DNA from: Saprospiraceae bacterium
GTDB taxonomy: Bacteria; Bacteroidota; Bacteroidia; Chitinophagales; Saprospiraceae
Direction: 5' to 3'
NCBI GenBank assembly: GCA_026129545.1
Contig: JAHCHX010000001.1
Span: forward strand, 1,487,501-1,551,500
Length of the DNA stretch: 64,000 nt
The notes beneath the pieces were generated by a model. The model had not been told where the DNA came from, ran no database searches, and was given only the letters and a program-made list of their open reading frames with translations. Numbering within the stretch: position 1 is the stretch's first letter; every line of letters begins with the position of its first letter. Positions 52,881-63,073 of the stretch are shown here, piece by piece. Both the position numbers and the translations under genes were made by a program.

Positions 52881-53831
52881 TCAAAAATCACGAAAACGAT
52901 ACCGTTCGCCGTACTCCCTAATCCAACCCAACAATTTTTCCACATCAGCCTTGTGAAACAGCTCCGTGCCGGGATTCATAGTGGCCGCTGTGCCGCAAGC
53001 CACGCCTATCTGCGCCATGTCGTGGAATGTCTTGCCTTCGCTGAGCGCCCACACCATGCCAGCCACCATGCTATCGCCCGCTCCCACGGTGCTCCGTTTT
53101 CTCGCGGGCGGTGCCGGGATGTGCTCAAAGCCATCTCGAGTGACCAACAAGGCACCTTGTGCCCCGAGCGACACTACGACCACCTCGCAGCTGCCATGCT
53201 GTATCACTTCGAGCGCCGCGTCGTCCACCTGATTCATTTCCAGCTTCTCCACCCCAACCAATGCGCTCAATTCGGCGAGATTGGGCTTCAACAAATACAG
53301 CCCCTCGTCAGCAGCAGCCTTTAGAGCGGCCCCCGAAGTGTCGAGCACAAAACGAGTGTTGATTTTTTTCGCAAACGCAGCCACTTTCTCATAATAAGTC
53401 ACAGGCAGCCCAGGCGGAAGGCTGCCACTCGCCACCAAGTAATCAGGTTGCAATTGTGCGACGATGTTGAGCATCGTGTCCGCCTGTGATTCCTCAACGT
53501 CAAGGCCGGGCAAGGTGAACCGATATTGAAGATTGGTGGAAGTCTCCGTCACCGAAAAATTCTCGCGCGTCTCGCCCGGCACGGCATGTACACGCATCTC
53601 GACACCTGCTTCCTGCAAAATAGCCTGCAATCGAAGCCCGGTGGCCCCGCCCGAAGGAAACACCGCCGTGCTGCGCCCGCCGAGCTTGTGGATGCCCTTG
53701 GAGACATTGATGCCACCACCACCCGCATCGAGCTGCAGCGGGCCGCAGCGCAGTTTGGATTCAGGGACAAGACGCTCGACGCTGCTACTTTTATCGAGCG
53801 CCGGATTAAGGGTAAGCGTAACAATTTTCAC
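52881..53831 (-). CDS. PfkB-family hexose kinase (6-phosphofructokinase II type)
   Basis: A 316-residue sugar kinase of the PfkB family. N-terminal TLTLNPALDKSSSVERL, GGGGINVSKGIHKLGG substrate region, and the ATP-site motif TVGAGDSMVAGM with catalytic D253. The closest layout is PfkB of E. coli or 1-phosphofructokinase; phosphoryl acceptor uncertain. Start ATG 53831. Its 5' end is about 57 bp from the divergent glycosylase. Confidence 0.92.
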   Translation of the reverse strand: MKIVTLTLNPALDKSSSVERLVPESKLRCGPLQLDAGGGGINVSKGIHKLGGRSTAVFPSGGATGLRLQAILQEAGVEMRVHAVPGETRENFSVTETSTNLQYRFTLPGLDVEESQADTMLNIVAQLQPDYLVASGSLPPGLPVTYYEKVAAFAKKINTRFVLDTSGAALKAAADEGLYLLKPNLAELSALVGVEKLEMNQVDDAALEVIQHGSCEVVVVSLGAQGALLVTRDGFEHIPAPPARKRSTVGAGDSMVAGMVWALSEGKTFHDMAQIGVACGTAATMNPGTELFHKADVEKLLGWIREYGERYRFRDF

Positions 53832-53887
53832 GGTTCGAGTATTTTTTCAAACAATTTTTGAAATCTGCGTTTCTTTTGTCGCTTGCA

Positions 53888-54520
53888 ATGATAGTCAAAC
53901 TTGACGAAACGAGCCTTAAAGAAGCTTCGCACTGGCTGGCCGCACGAGATGCGGCGCTGGCATTCGTGTTGGAAAAGTACGGATATCCGCCGCTTTGGTC
54001 GCGGAAGCCGGGTTTTTCCACCTTGGTTCACATCATTTTGGAACAACAGGTGTCACTCGCCTCTGCCAATGCCGCATTCCAACGTTTAAAAAACAAACTG
54101 GTTGACATCACCCCCGACGCATTTCTCCTGCTCGACGATTCAGCCTTGCGCGACATTGGATTTAGTCGTCAAAAAACAATGTATGCTCGCGCACTTGCCG
54201 AAGCCGTTTTAGCCCAAACATTTGATTTTGATTTACTCGCCACTTTGCGCGACGACGAGGCCCGAGCAGAGATGAAACGCTTAAAAGGTATCGGTGACTG
54301 GACCGCCGATATTTACCTGTCTGAATGTCTGCTTCGCCCCGATATTTTGCCCAAAGGCGACATCGCCATGCAAGAAGCCTTCCGCGTGCTAAACCGCCTC
54401 CCCAAACGCCCCAAACACGACGACTTTGAAGCAGCCACCCATCATTGGCGCCCATGGCGCAGCGTAGGGACGCGAATGTTGTGGCATTTCTATCTTTGCG
54501 AGCGAAAAAGAAACCCCTGA
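53888..54520 (+). CDS. HhH-GPD DNA glycosylase (AlkA-like)
   Basis: A 210-residue DNA repair glycosylase. The helix-hairpin-helix reads LKGIGDWTADIYL (about 132-144), followed by the catalytic-acid segment LRPDILPKGDIAMQEAF with D158. The family (DNA-3-methyladenine glycosylase II) removes alkylated bases. It is shorter than E. coli AlkA, lacking that enzyme's N-terminal domain. Start ATG 53888. The SDR gene follows 59 bp downstream on the same strand. Confidence 0.9.
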   Translation: MIVKLDETSLKEASHWLAARDAALAFVLEKYGYPPLWSRKPGFSTLVHIILEQQVSLASANAAFQRLKNKLVDITPDAFLLLDDSALRDIGFSRQKTMYARALAEAVLAQTFDFDLLATLRDDEARAEMKRLKGIGDWTADIYLSECLLRPDILPKGDIAMQEAFRVLNRLPKRPKHDDFEAATHHWRPWRSVGTRMLWHFYLCERKRNP

Positions 54521-54579
54521 GCAAACGCCTCCCCCCATGCCGTCAACATCTCGTTCTCACATTAGTACTACACTACCAC

Positions 54580-55383
54580 ATGGCCAGCTTTTTCAAAAAT
54601 AAACGTGTGTGGGTCACGGGCGCATCCTCTGGGATTGGGGAGGCTCTATCACTTGCTTTTGCCGAGCACAGCGCACACCTCATCATTTCTGCCCGCAATG
54701 AAAAGGAACTCAATCGGGTGGCGGCTGAATGTGCCAAATCGGGTGCCGCATCCATCATGGTCGTACCACTTGATTTGGCACAACATGATGCTATTTCGGG
54801 CATCGTCGAAAAAGTAGTCCGACAAGTAGGCAAGGTGGACATCCTGATTAACAACGGGGGTATATCGCAGCGGTCTTTGGCAAAAGACACGGCGCTTGAT
54901 GTGGACAAAAAAATAATGGACATCAACTACTTCGGCACTATCATGCTCACCAAAGCCCTGTTGCCCAATATGTTGACACACCGGCTTGGGCACATAGTCA
55001 CCATCACCAGCCTGACCGGCAAATTTGGTTCTCCCATGCGCTCTTCCTACGCAGCCTCCAAACACGCGCTACATGGTTTCTTCGACAGCCTCCGTGCCGA
55101 GCTTGCAGACACCCCCATCAAAGTCACGCTCATCTGCCCCGGTTTTGTCCGAACCAATGTCAGCATCAATGCCCTGACCGCTGATGGTTCCAAACAAAAC
55201 AAAATGGACGAGGCCACGGACAAAGGGATGGCTCCAGAAGTGTTGGCTGCCAAGGTGTTGCGAGCTATCGAGCGAGGCAAAGAAGAAGCCTATTTCGGTG
55301 GGAAAGAAGTGCTAGGTGTGTATGTTAAGCGTTTTTTCCCAGCCTATTTTTCTCGCCTCATCAAACGAGCAAAAGTCATGTAA
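54580..55383 (+). CDS. Short-chain dehydrogenase/reductase
   Basis: A 267-residue NAD(P)-dependent oxidoreductase. Cofactor motif TGASSGIG (13-20), structural NNGG (91-94), and the catalytic triad S144, Y157 and K161 (YAASK). R39 after the second beta strand suggests NADP preference. Substrate unknown. The frame extends upstream but family sequence begins at ATG 54580. Its stop abuts the stop of the DoxX gene on the opposite strand with no gap. Confidence 0.92.
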   Translation: MASFFKNKRVWVTGASSGIGEALSLAFAEHSAHLIISARNEKELNRVAAECAKSGAASIMVVPLDLAQHDAISGIVEKVVRQVGKVDILINNGGISQRSLAKDTALDVDKKIMDINYFGTIMLTKALLPNMLTHRLGHIVTITSLTGKFGSPMRSSYAASKHALHGFFDSLRAELADTPIKVTLICPGFVRTNVSINALTADGSKQNKMDEATDKGMAPEVLAAKVLRAIERGKEEAYFGGKEVLGVYVKRFFPAYFSRLIKRAKVM

Positions 55384-55797
55384 TCACTTTACACGAGTAG
55401 TGGCCAACAGCTTTTTGATGCTATATCTACCACTTCCCTTGCCCGCCAGCATCAGTAGGCCACCGATGATGGCGATATTCTTCATAAACAAAATGCTCTC
55501 CTCTCTCAACTCCGCCTTTGAGGCATTCCAAAAGTCATGCAGAATAAAAGTGACAGGCACCCAATAGACGAGCAGCATAATAGCGCCAAGAGTCGAGCGG
55601 TAGCCCGTCAACACCATCAATCCACCCATTACCAGCAAAAAAATAGCGCCGTACAGTAAAAAATCTTGGCTCCAGTTGATACCATTTTCAGCCATTGTCT
55701 GCTTTGTTTTGTCAAAATAAAGCATGGAATCAATCGCCTCAAAAATGAAAATCGTGGCGAGAAAAATTCTTCCAATCAAATCAATAACGTCGCGCAT
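55384..55797 (-). CDS. DoxX-family membrane protein
   Basis: A 137-residue protein with four hydrophobic helices and the DoxX opening DLIGRIFLATIFIFEAIDSM, plus VYWVPVTFILHDFW in the third helix. Family members are small membrane proteins linked to quinone or redox reactions; the precise role is unknown. Start ATG 55797. Immediately upstream on this strand is a 457-bp gap before the giant surface protein. Confidence 0.88.
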   Translation of the reverse strand: MRDVIDLIGRIFLATIFIFEAIDSMLYFDKTKQTMAENGINWSQDFLLYGAIFLLVMGGLMVLTGYRSTLGAIMLLVYWVPVTFILHDFWNASKAELREESILFMKNIAIIGGLLMLAGKGSGRYSIKKLLATTRVK

Positions 55798-56254
55798 AAA
55801 GCATTGCCAGCAAACAGCCAGCCGTGTTATGGTTAAGAATTTGGCTTAAAGCAGTGGCGAAGGTAGCGCAATTTATCAGTCATTCTTTTGGCCTTTTAAA
55901 TTAGCATCATCCACCAGAGGTAGTACTGTTATCGTCTTAGGCTCCTTGTGCACCTCCCCCCCCTGCAAATCGTCGCGGAATGTATAGCGGAACATCTCCG
56001 GGCTACAATTACGATAATTTGAAACACCCCAACCCTCTCTAATCCATCTTTTTTCCCACAAAAAAAGCCCCCCTCCAACTTTAGGAGAGAGGCCATCCCA
56101 AAAACCGATTTTAAAGTATGTGTCTTTGAAAATCGCTTCCCGGACAATCCGTCAGGCGGTCGGCTCGTCCACCGCCTCATGCTTTTTTCTCTATCAAGGC
56201 GAAGAGGCGGGGAGGCAATCGCTTGCCCCCCCACTTCTTGCCTCAGTCAGAGAC
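55798..56254. other. 457-bp intergenic region
   Basis: No gene is convincing. A minus-strand terminator for the giant gene lies at 56060-56093. A 61-codon minus-strand frame at 55876-56061 (MWEKRWIREGWGV...) overlaps that terminator and has no recognisable family, so I do not call it. Confidence 0.6.
56060..56093 (-). terminator. Intrinsic terminator of the giant surface gene
   Basis: On the minus strand GCCTCTCTCC and GGAGGGGGGC form a ten-pair stem (two G-U pairs) with a 7-base loop, followed by seven T. It lies about 160 bp behind the stop. Confidence 0.8.
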
Positions 56255-59200
56255 TCACTTCGTCTGCACCATTTTCTTGGTTGCCGAGTCGGTGGAGGTC
56301 TCCAGTTTGTAGTACATCAGGCCGCTGGTGCCCAGCAGGGCGCGGTCGACGGCGATGGCGTTGTGACCCTTGGCGAACGAGCCTTTCTGCACGAACAGCA
56401 GGCGGCCGCTCTCGTCGAACACCGTCAGCGTGGCATCCGCCGCCTCTGGCAGGTGGAAGCCGATGACCGTCTTGTTCACGAACGGGTTGGGCTGGTTCTG
56501 GTACAGCTCGAAGCCGACACCCGCGATGGTCGCGCCGCCCGCGCCGTTGAAGCGCAGCGCCACCTCCATGCGGTCGCTCGACAGCGAGTAGGCCTCCGCC
56601 CGCGTGATGCGGCTCGAAACGCCCAGCATCTCGCTCAAGCGGCCGGCCTTCACGGCGCGGAACGTCACCGAGAACTCGGCCGCGTCGCCGTCAACAGAAG
56701 TGGTCAGCGCGTCGGCGAACACGCCGAAGTTCGACGCCCGCACCTTCTCGCCCTCCTCGATGGAGGCGACCTCGAGGCCCGACAGGTTCAGCGTGAACTG
56801 CCAGCCCTGCACGCGCTCGGCGGCGCGGAACGTCACCGTCGCCAACTCGCCCGCGCGCAACTCGCGGTCGTCCACGTCGAACAGCAGCGTGCCGGCCGTG
56901 CGGTCGTCGCCTGACAGCAGCGAGCTCGGTATCGCCGTGCCGTTCACGTCGCCAACCTTCACCGCCACGAAGTCCTCGTTCAACTGGTCAACCGCGGAGC
57001 CGCTCACCGTCTTGATTTCGGGGAACTGCGTCTGGAACGGGTTGGCCTGGTTGGGGAACGCGAACGACTTGTCCACGAAGCGCCAAGAGGTGTTGTTCGG
57101 AAGCTCGGTGTAGATGCCGAGGATGAGCTTGCGCAGCTCCACGATGTCGAACGTCGTGATGGAGTTCGACTTGTTCGCGTCCGCCGCTATCATCTTGTAC
57201 GGGCTGTTCAACGGCTCGAGGCCCAGGATGTGCTTCGAGATGAGCACCAGGTCGAACGTCGAGACCCCGTTGAGCGGGTTGTCGTCCTTCGTCGGCGTCA
57301 CCGTGTACGGCGCGTTCTGCGCCACCAGGCCGTTGAACTGGTACTTGCCGTCGGCGTCCGTCATCGCGAAGTGGCTCATCGCGCCGCTCTGCAGGTTCAC
57401 GTTCGCGTCCTCGAGGCCTTGCGCGTCCTCGGTCTTCAGCGCGCCGGCCACGTTGATGTTGTTGTTGCCGCAGTTGCCCGCGTTGTCCTGCACGTCAAGG
57501 TACGTCAGGCAGAAGTCGGCGTTGCCCGCCAAATCCTGCACCCACAGTTCCACCGGCTGCTGGCCCAGCTCCGCGCAGGTGAACGTCACCGACGTGATGG
57601 GGTTGCCCTGCGCGTCGACCGGGAAGCCCGTGCCCTGGCCAGCCTTGCGGATGCCGTACTTCAACAGGTTCGACGGCGTGCAGTTGTCCTCGCCGTACTG
57701 CAAAAAGTCGGATGCCCACAGCGTTATCATCTTCGTCGGCATGATGTTCACCGACAGGCCGTGCAGGCACACCACCGTCGGGGCCTTGCAGTCCTTCACC
57801 ACGAAGTGGTACTCGCAAGTCTCCTCGTTGCCGCAGCCGTCGGAGATGGTCCACTTGATTTTGTGCGTCCCGTAGGGCAGTTGCGGAACCACGCCGGACG
57901 TGCCGTTCGGGTTGGCCGGCGTCGGCAGCTGCGCCTGTGTCTTCCACTGCACCGCAGCCGTGCGGGACGTGCCGCTCGTCGTGTAGTGCACCGCCCAGCG
58001 GTACACCTGCGCGGCCGGAACCGGGCGACCGTCGAACACCCGCGGCGTGCCGCCAGAGTAGTTCGGCGTGCCGAGGTTGTTGTAGTTCACCGTGCCGGGA
58101 GCCGGCGGGTTGTTGCTCGACACCACCGTCTCCATCGAGCCGTCGCCGTCCAAGTCGAGGAACAGCAGGTAGGTGATGTTCACGTTCGCGCCGGAGCAGG
58201 CGTCCGTCGCCGTGATGCTCAGCGGGGCGTCGCCCTCGCAAAGGTCGTGCGACACGCCGTCCCACCAGTACGACTGGTTCCACAGCAGCGGGTCGTTCGC
58301 CGACAGGTCGCAGTACTCCACCGGGGAGGCCGGGCAGTCAACCGTCGGCTTCTGGTTGTCTATTATCTTGATGATTTGCTTGTACCGGTAGCAGTTCGCC
58401 GTCGCGGACCAGAACGTGCAGAAGTTCGTCGGCGCCTGGCCGGGGGCGATGGCCACGTTCGTCGGAGCCCACGGGGCGGGCGTGCCGCACGGCGACACCG
58501 TCGGGCCCGTCAGGTTCTGCGGTGAGTTCGCCGTCGCGTTCGGCTCCGGGTTCGGAACCGTCACGCAGTTGGCGTTCGGGTTGTAGGTGCACCAGTTGAT
58601 GATGGTCCACGTCCGCTCTATCTTGAAGCAGGCGTCCGGAACCACCGTGAACACCTGATCCTCGAACGACACGCCCAGCAGCTCGCAGTCCTGGGCGCCG
58701 TTGAACGTCGGCGCGCCGTAGTTGCCCGTGCCGTCGCACACCGTCACGATGACGTCGTTGGGGAACCGTATCCAGTAGTCCTGCTCGTACGTCACCACGA
58801 TGCGCTGCGTGCACTGCGTGGACTGGCCGTGGCAGTCGTACACGCGGAACGTCCGCGTGATGGTGCCCCGGTTGCACAGCGTGTCGAACAGCGCGTAGCT
58901 CGCCGAGTGCTCAAGGCCGCACTGGCCCTGGTACACCCGGTTCTCGTCGAGGCAGCAGTTGTCCTGCACCGTCGGCTTGCCGTACGCCCACAGGCTCGGG
59001 TCGAAGGCCTCGCACGAGACCGTCACGTTCGCCGGCGAGATGCACACGGGCTTGATTTTGTCCTGAACCAGCACGTCTATCATGCAGGTGTTGTGTATCG
59101 GAGTGCCGTCGGGGCCGATGGCGAAGTTGCCGAAGGCGTCCAACTGGTACACGCGCAGTATCACCGTCTGCGTCGTGCCTACCTCGCAGCAGTAGAACTT

Positions 59201-62200
59201 GATGGAGTCCTGTTCCGCCACCGCGCGCTCGAACTCGCTCGGGAAGTCCGGGAACTGGTCGTCGCACGGCAAAAAGCCGTTGATGGAGTTCAGCGAGTTG
59301 ATGCAGTCAGAGTACGGCGCCATCCGCTGTATCGTGAACTTGATGTTGTTGCAGTTGTCGTACGAGCCTTGGTCGAACGTCGAGGCCTTCACCCACGTCA
59401 CGCCGCCAAACTCGCAGTCGCCCAGGGCGGGCGGCACGCCCAGGAAGCCCCCGGGGCCGTAGCAGTCGTACGGGTCGTCAACACCGATGCTCACCACCGT
59501 GAACTCGGTGCAGGCCGCCACCGGCGGAACGTAGTCGCGAACCGTCAGGCGGAACGAGCACGTCGAGGTGTTGCCGCAGTCGTCCTCGGCCTGGTAGATG
59601 ACCGTGTGCGTGCCGGCGGGCAGGCACGGCGTCAGGCCAAAGGCGCCCAACGTGTCGAGGTCCCACAGGTTGTTGCCCGGGAAGTTGGTCAGCTGGCCGC
59701 CGATGGGGAACATCCCGATGGTGTCCAGCGTGAACGGGTCTATGCCGATTATCATCCCGCCGATGTTGTTGATGCGCGAGCAGTTGTCGCGGATAATCAC
59801 GTCGGGAAGGTTCACGATGGCGCAGCACGAGAACGGGTCGGTCGAGACCGTCAGGTCGGCGGGGCACGAGATGGCGGGGCCGGTCTTGTCGAGCACCTTG
59901 ATAATTTGGTTGTGCAGCAAGAACTGACCAACGCACCAGTCAATCACTTTCCATTCGCGTAGGACTTTGTAAGTGCCGTCGCAGATGTCTATGCGGGTGT
60001 CTATGTAGGTCCAGTTGATGGTGCAGCCATCAGAACTACCAAACACCGTTGGGGAGCCTTGCAAGCCCAAGCCTTGGATGTACTGCGGTGTGGGGTAGCC
60101 AGCAGTACAGGGAAGCGCCGGGGCATCAACGTCGTCGTAGTCAGGCGGGAACACCACGTCGCTCAAATTAGGACGCTGGAGGCTAATCACTTGGAGGCAA
60201 GTTTTTGTGTTGCCGGAAGCATCCACAGCCGTCCATTTGCGATTCACTCTCTTCGTCAAGCCAGAAGCGCAGTCTTGTGCCACTTCTGTGTCGAGATAGC
60301 TCAAGGTCACATCGGAGCAGTTCTCCAAAGCAGGTGAACCAGCCCCAGCAGGCACAACATAATTGCCGCCGCCAGCAGGGAACACGTTCACGTTGAGTTG
60401 CAAGTTATTCGGGAAGCCGGGGCTTTGAGAAACACCAGCAATGTTAATTTGAACAAAGCTTACTGGGCCAGCATCGCCACCAACAGCATCCACTACTGTG
60501 AGCACCCAAGTACCACTTGCATTCTGACCATTGAAGTTTGCCAACGGGTCAATGGAGCGATAAGTGCCCGGGCCGATAGCAGGAGGTGTAGCATTGCAAG
60601 TGTTTTCAAATTGAGCAGCAGTAAGTGTAGCTTGGTCATCAAAAACGACATCAATACCATCATTGGCACAGCCCAATGCCGTCGCGGGCACACCCGGACG
60701 GTCGAATAACTGAACCACCGTTCCGGAAGGCGAAGTCAAACGGGCGCTGATGTCACCGACCCAAGTATGGTTGGTACGGAACACCACATTCACATCCGTG
60801 ATAGTTGCGCTTGCAGGGATATTGATGTTAGTGGTGGTGGTGGTGGCATCCAATATCGAAAAGTTGGCGCTACCCGAAGCAGTAATGGGCACGGAGGGTG
60901 CGGCAGGATTCAAGTCCGAGTTGCATGCTACCGTTTTATTGGTGCAAACCAATACTGGAGCCAACTTGTCTTCGACGAGCAGGTTGCCCCAGCAGCTGTT
61001 GCCAGTTTCGGGGTCCACCACGCGCACGGCGTAGGTTTTGCCGATGTCTTGAGGTCCCAACACGCCGGGTACCCACGGGCCATTGCCGAAAGGCGGTACT
61101 TTGTCCAACTGAACAATATAATCATTGTAACAGCCATAAGGACCGCCTTCGAGGATTTGGTCAGCATTGAGTGTCATGGTGCAGGATGCATCCAGCGACA
61201 CGTTCACCCAGTCATTGCAAACGAGCGAAGTGATAGGGTTCGGGAATTCGTTCACCGTGACCGTGAAAGAGCATGTGCTCATGTTGCCAGCAAGGTCAGT
61301 TGCTTTCCAGATATTGGTCGTAGTCCCAATCGGGAACTCTGAGCCAGAAGGCAAGCCAGCAATCAGCGAAAGCGGGTCAACGGCGAAGCTGTAGTTGACA
61401 CGGCCACTAAAGATGAAGTCCGGGAATACGTTGGGCGTACCAAATGGATAGTTAACCAAGTTGCCCGTTGTCTTGTTGATACGAATATTGGCATCCTGAA
61501 TGAACCCAGTCTGTCCCATCTGAGCGACCAAGGGGCCACCCGCGAAGAACTGTTGGGAAGTCACATAAATACCGCGCGAAGAGTTGGCCGGAATCACGAT
61601 ACCTGGCGCTGCGCTAACATTTCTGAGGTTTAGCAGAACGAACGGAGCATTGAGTACCTGATTAGGACCAATTTTCGTCCATGCAGCTTGGTTGGTCTGG
61701 TTACCGACGTGGGTGGTAGCCGTAGTGGTGGCCCACACCTCCACCGTGATGGAGGCCAAACCTGGACGGATATTGAAATCAAAGCTGTTGATGGTGATAG
61801 GGAACGGTTGAAGGTTCTCCACCGTAAACATGTGACCAGCCTGACCAAAGCCGGGGTCGGCGGTGATTAGGTTGGCAACAGAGGCATCTGCAGTCACAGG
61901 GCAGTTGTCCGTTGCTTGCACAATGTAGCTAAACAGTGCCGTACAAGCCCCGGGAGGTAGATTGATTGTGACATTGGAGGGACACACAATCACTGGTGGC
62001 TCGTTGTCAGCCACGTTGATAATTTGCGTGGCCGTGCCAGAGGTCGCGTTGTTGGAGATGACAAACGTCTGCCATGTGATGACATTGGTGCCCTTTGGCA
62101 AGCCCGTGATGGTCACGTTAGCAGCTGGCAACGGAACGACGATGAATGGACCGCCATTCACACTATAACGAAGGCCTACCGACGTGCCGTCGGCACAGCC

Positions 62201-63019
62201 AGCAGGGTTGAAAGTCGGGATAGCAACCGTTGCCGAACCTACGCAAGTGCCCAATGTGGTACCTACGTTTTGAGTCGGACCAGCAATGGGGATACAAGCC
62301 GCTGGCTGCACAAATTCAATGCACTGGCCGTTGGTCAAGAAGTTTGAGTTGAAGCCCACTTGCGTGAATGGGCGCGGAGCAGGCAATTCGCCCTCAAGAC
62401 CCACAGTGGCACTCAGACCATTGTCGAAGCCTGACTGAGAACCACCAAACACTACGTCCAGATACTTGAATTGAATTCTGTTGCCATTTTCAAACAAGCG
62501 AGTTTGGAAAGTAATGTGTTGGCCCGCAACAGCGGCAAAGTGGCCAATTTCAAACCATTCGATAGTGAAAATACGGTTGGGGGCTACGCCATCCACACGT
62601 TGGTACACACCCGAAAGCGGCGCGGCCACCGCGCTGGCGATGAGGTCGTCCCAGAAAGGATACAGTGCCGCACCAGCAGTTGCTGTGGGAAGCGCGACGT
62701 TGCCCAACCCGCGGTCGGTACCCGGCTGGAATACGATAAAGCCGTTGGTACTGACCCTGATTTGGGTGTAGTTGATGCCATAAAAGGCAAATGTGAATGG
62801 CAATGCGACCGTAAACTGAACGTCGTCGCCCGTACCAATAAGAGTGGTGCCTGCCTGCCCTTGCGCTACCACATAAGGGTCGGCGCAAGCAGTAGCCACA
62901 TAAGGCAATTGAGCATTGGCCACTTGACAAGCCAAAAACGGCAGGCCAAGCACCAAAAGCCACTTGGTGGCATATAGCGAAGCATTTGATGATATGCTTT
63001 GCGTAAATTTCTTAATCAT
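56255..63019 (-). CDS. Giant T9SS surface protein (2254 residues) with HYR, P-domain and dockerin-like modules
   Basis: Signal peptide of about 36 residues (ACQVANAQ), then a beta-rich nidogen-like start, HYR-type domains (PPVIVCPSNVTINL), a proprotein-convertase P-domain at about 720-880 (ATITDVNVVFRTNHTWVGDI), several more HYR units, a carboxypeptidase-regulatory-like domain followed by dockerin-like sequence (AADANKSNSITTFDIVELRKL), and a T9SS type A sorting domain (PNPFVNKTVIGF, ending KKMVQTK). Base composition changes sharply inside the gene: the part coding for residues beyond about 1030 (56255 to about 59930) is very GC-rich. Location and adhesion role are inferred. Confidence 0.95.
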   Translation of the reverse strand: MIKKFTQSISSNASLYATKWLLVLGLPFLACQVANAQLPYVATACADPYVVAQGQAGTTLIGTGDDVQFTVALPFTFAFYGINYTQIRVSTNGFIVFQPGTDRGLGNVALPTATAGAALYPFWDDLIASAVAAPLSGVYQRVDGVAPNRIFTIEWFEIGHFAAVAGQHITFQTRLFENGNRIQFKYLDVVFGGSQSGFDNGLSATVGLEGELPAPRPFTQVGFNSNFLTNGQCIEFVQPAACIPIAGPTQNVGTTLGTCVGSATVAIPTFNPAGCADGTSVGLRYSVNGGPFIVVPLPAANVTITGLPKGTNVITWQTFVISNNATSGTATQIINVADNEPPVIVCPSNVTINLPPGACTALFSYIVQATDNCPVTADASVANLITADPGFGQAGHMFTVENLQPFPITINSFDFNIRPGLASITVEVWATTTATTHVGNQTNQAAWTKIGPNQVLNAPFVLLNLRNVSAAPGIVIPANSSRGIYVTSQQFFAGGPLVAQMGQTGFIQDANIRINKTTGNLVNYPFGTPNVFPDFIFSGRVNYSFAVDPLSLIAGLPSGSEFPIGTTTNIWKATDLAGNMSTCSFTVTVNEFPNPITSLVCNDWVNVSLDASCTMTLNADQILEGGPYGCYNDYIVQLDKVPPFGNGPWVPGVLGPQDIGKTYAVRVVDPETGNSCWGNLLVEDKLAPVLVCTNKTVACNSDLNPAAPSVPITASGSANFSILDATTTTTNINIPASATITDVNVVFRTNHTWVGDISARLTSPSGTVVQLFDRPGVPATALGCANDGIDVVFDDQATLTAAQFENTCNATPPAIGPGTYRSIDPLANFNGQNASGTWVLTVVDAVGGDAGPVSFVQINIAGVSQSPGFPNNLQLNVNVFPAGGGNYVVPAGAGSPALENCSDVTLSYLDTEVAQDCASGLTKRVNRKWTAVDASGNTKTCLQVISLQRPNLSDVVFPPDYDDVDAPALPCTAGYPTPQYIQGLGLQGSPTVFGSSDGCTINWTYIDTRIDICDGTYKVLREWKVIDWCVGQFLLHNQIIKVLDKTGPAISCPADLTVSTDPFSCCAIVNLPDVIIRDNCSRINNIGGMIIGIDPFTLDTIGMFPIGGQLTNFPGNNLWDLDTLGAFGLTPCLPAGTHTVIYQAEDDCGNTSTCSFRLTVRDYVPPVAACTEFTVVSIGVDDPYDCYGPGGFLGVPPALGDCEFGGVTWVKASTFDQGSYDNCNNIKFTIQRMAPYSDCINSLNSINGFLPCDDQFPDFPSEFERAVAEQDSIKFYCCEVGTTQTVILRVYQLDAFGNFAIGPDGTPIHNTCMIDVLVQDKIKPVCISPANVTVSCEAFDPSLWAYGKPTVQDNCCLDENRVYQGQCGLEHSASYALFDTLCNRGTITRTFRVYDCHGQSTQCTQRIVVTYEQDYWIRFPNDVIVTVCDGTGNYGAPTFNGAQDCELLGVSFEDQVFTVVPDACFKIERTWTIINWCTYNPNANCVTVPNPEPNATANSPQNLTGPTVSPCGTPAPWAPTNVAIAPGQAPTNFCTFWSATANCYRYKQIIKIIDNQKPTVDCPASPVEYCDLSANDPLLWNQSYWWDGVSHDLCEGDAPLSITATDACSGANVNITYLLFLDLDGDGSMETVVSSNNPPAPGTVNYNNLGTPNYSGGTPRVFDGRPVPAAQVYRWAVHYTTSGTSRTAAVQWKTQAQLPTPANPNGTSGVVPQLPYGTHKIKWTISDGCGNEETCEYHFVVKDCKAPTVVCLHGLSVNIMPTKMITLWASDFLQYGEDNCTPSNLLKYGIRKAGQGTGFPVDAQGNPITSVTFTCAELGQQPVELWVQDLAGNADFCLTYLDVQDNAGNCGNNNINVAGALKTEDAQGLEDANVNLQSGAMSHFAMTDADGKYQFNGLVAQNAPYTVTPTKDDNPLNGVSTFDLVLISKHILGLEPLNSPYKMIAADANKSNSITTFDIVELRKLILGIYTELPNNTSWRFVDKSFAFPNQANPFQTQFPEIKTVSGSAVDQLNEDFVAVKVGDVNGTAIPSSLLSGDDRTAGTLLFDVDDRELRAGELATVTFRAAERVQGWQFTLNLSGLEVASIEEGEKVRASNFGVFADALTTSVDGDAAEFSVTFRAVKAGRLSEMLGVSSRITRAEAYSLSSDRMEVALRFNGAGGATIAGVGFELYQNQPNPFVNKTVIGFHLPEAADATLTVFDESGRLLFVQKGSFAKGHNAIAVDRALLGTSGLMYYKLETSTDSATKKMVQTK

Positions 63020-63073
63020 GAGAATTATTGTTTAATGATGAAAGATGATTGATTAGCGTTCAGAATGAGCGAC

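Noticed and set aside
56120..59962. Several long antisense open frames (up to 431 codons) on the plus strand
   Set aside because: They lie inside the GC-rich half of the giant gene, where stop codons are rare in all frames. The Arg, Val and His rich products match no family.
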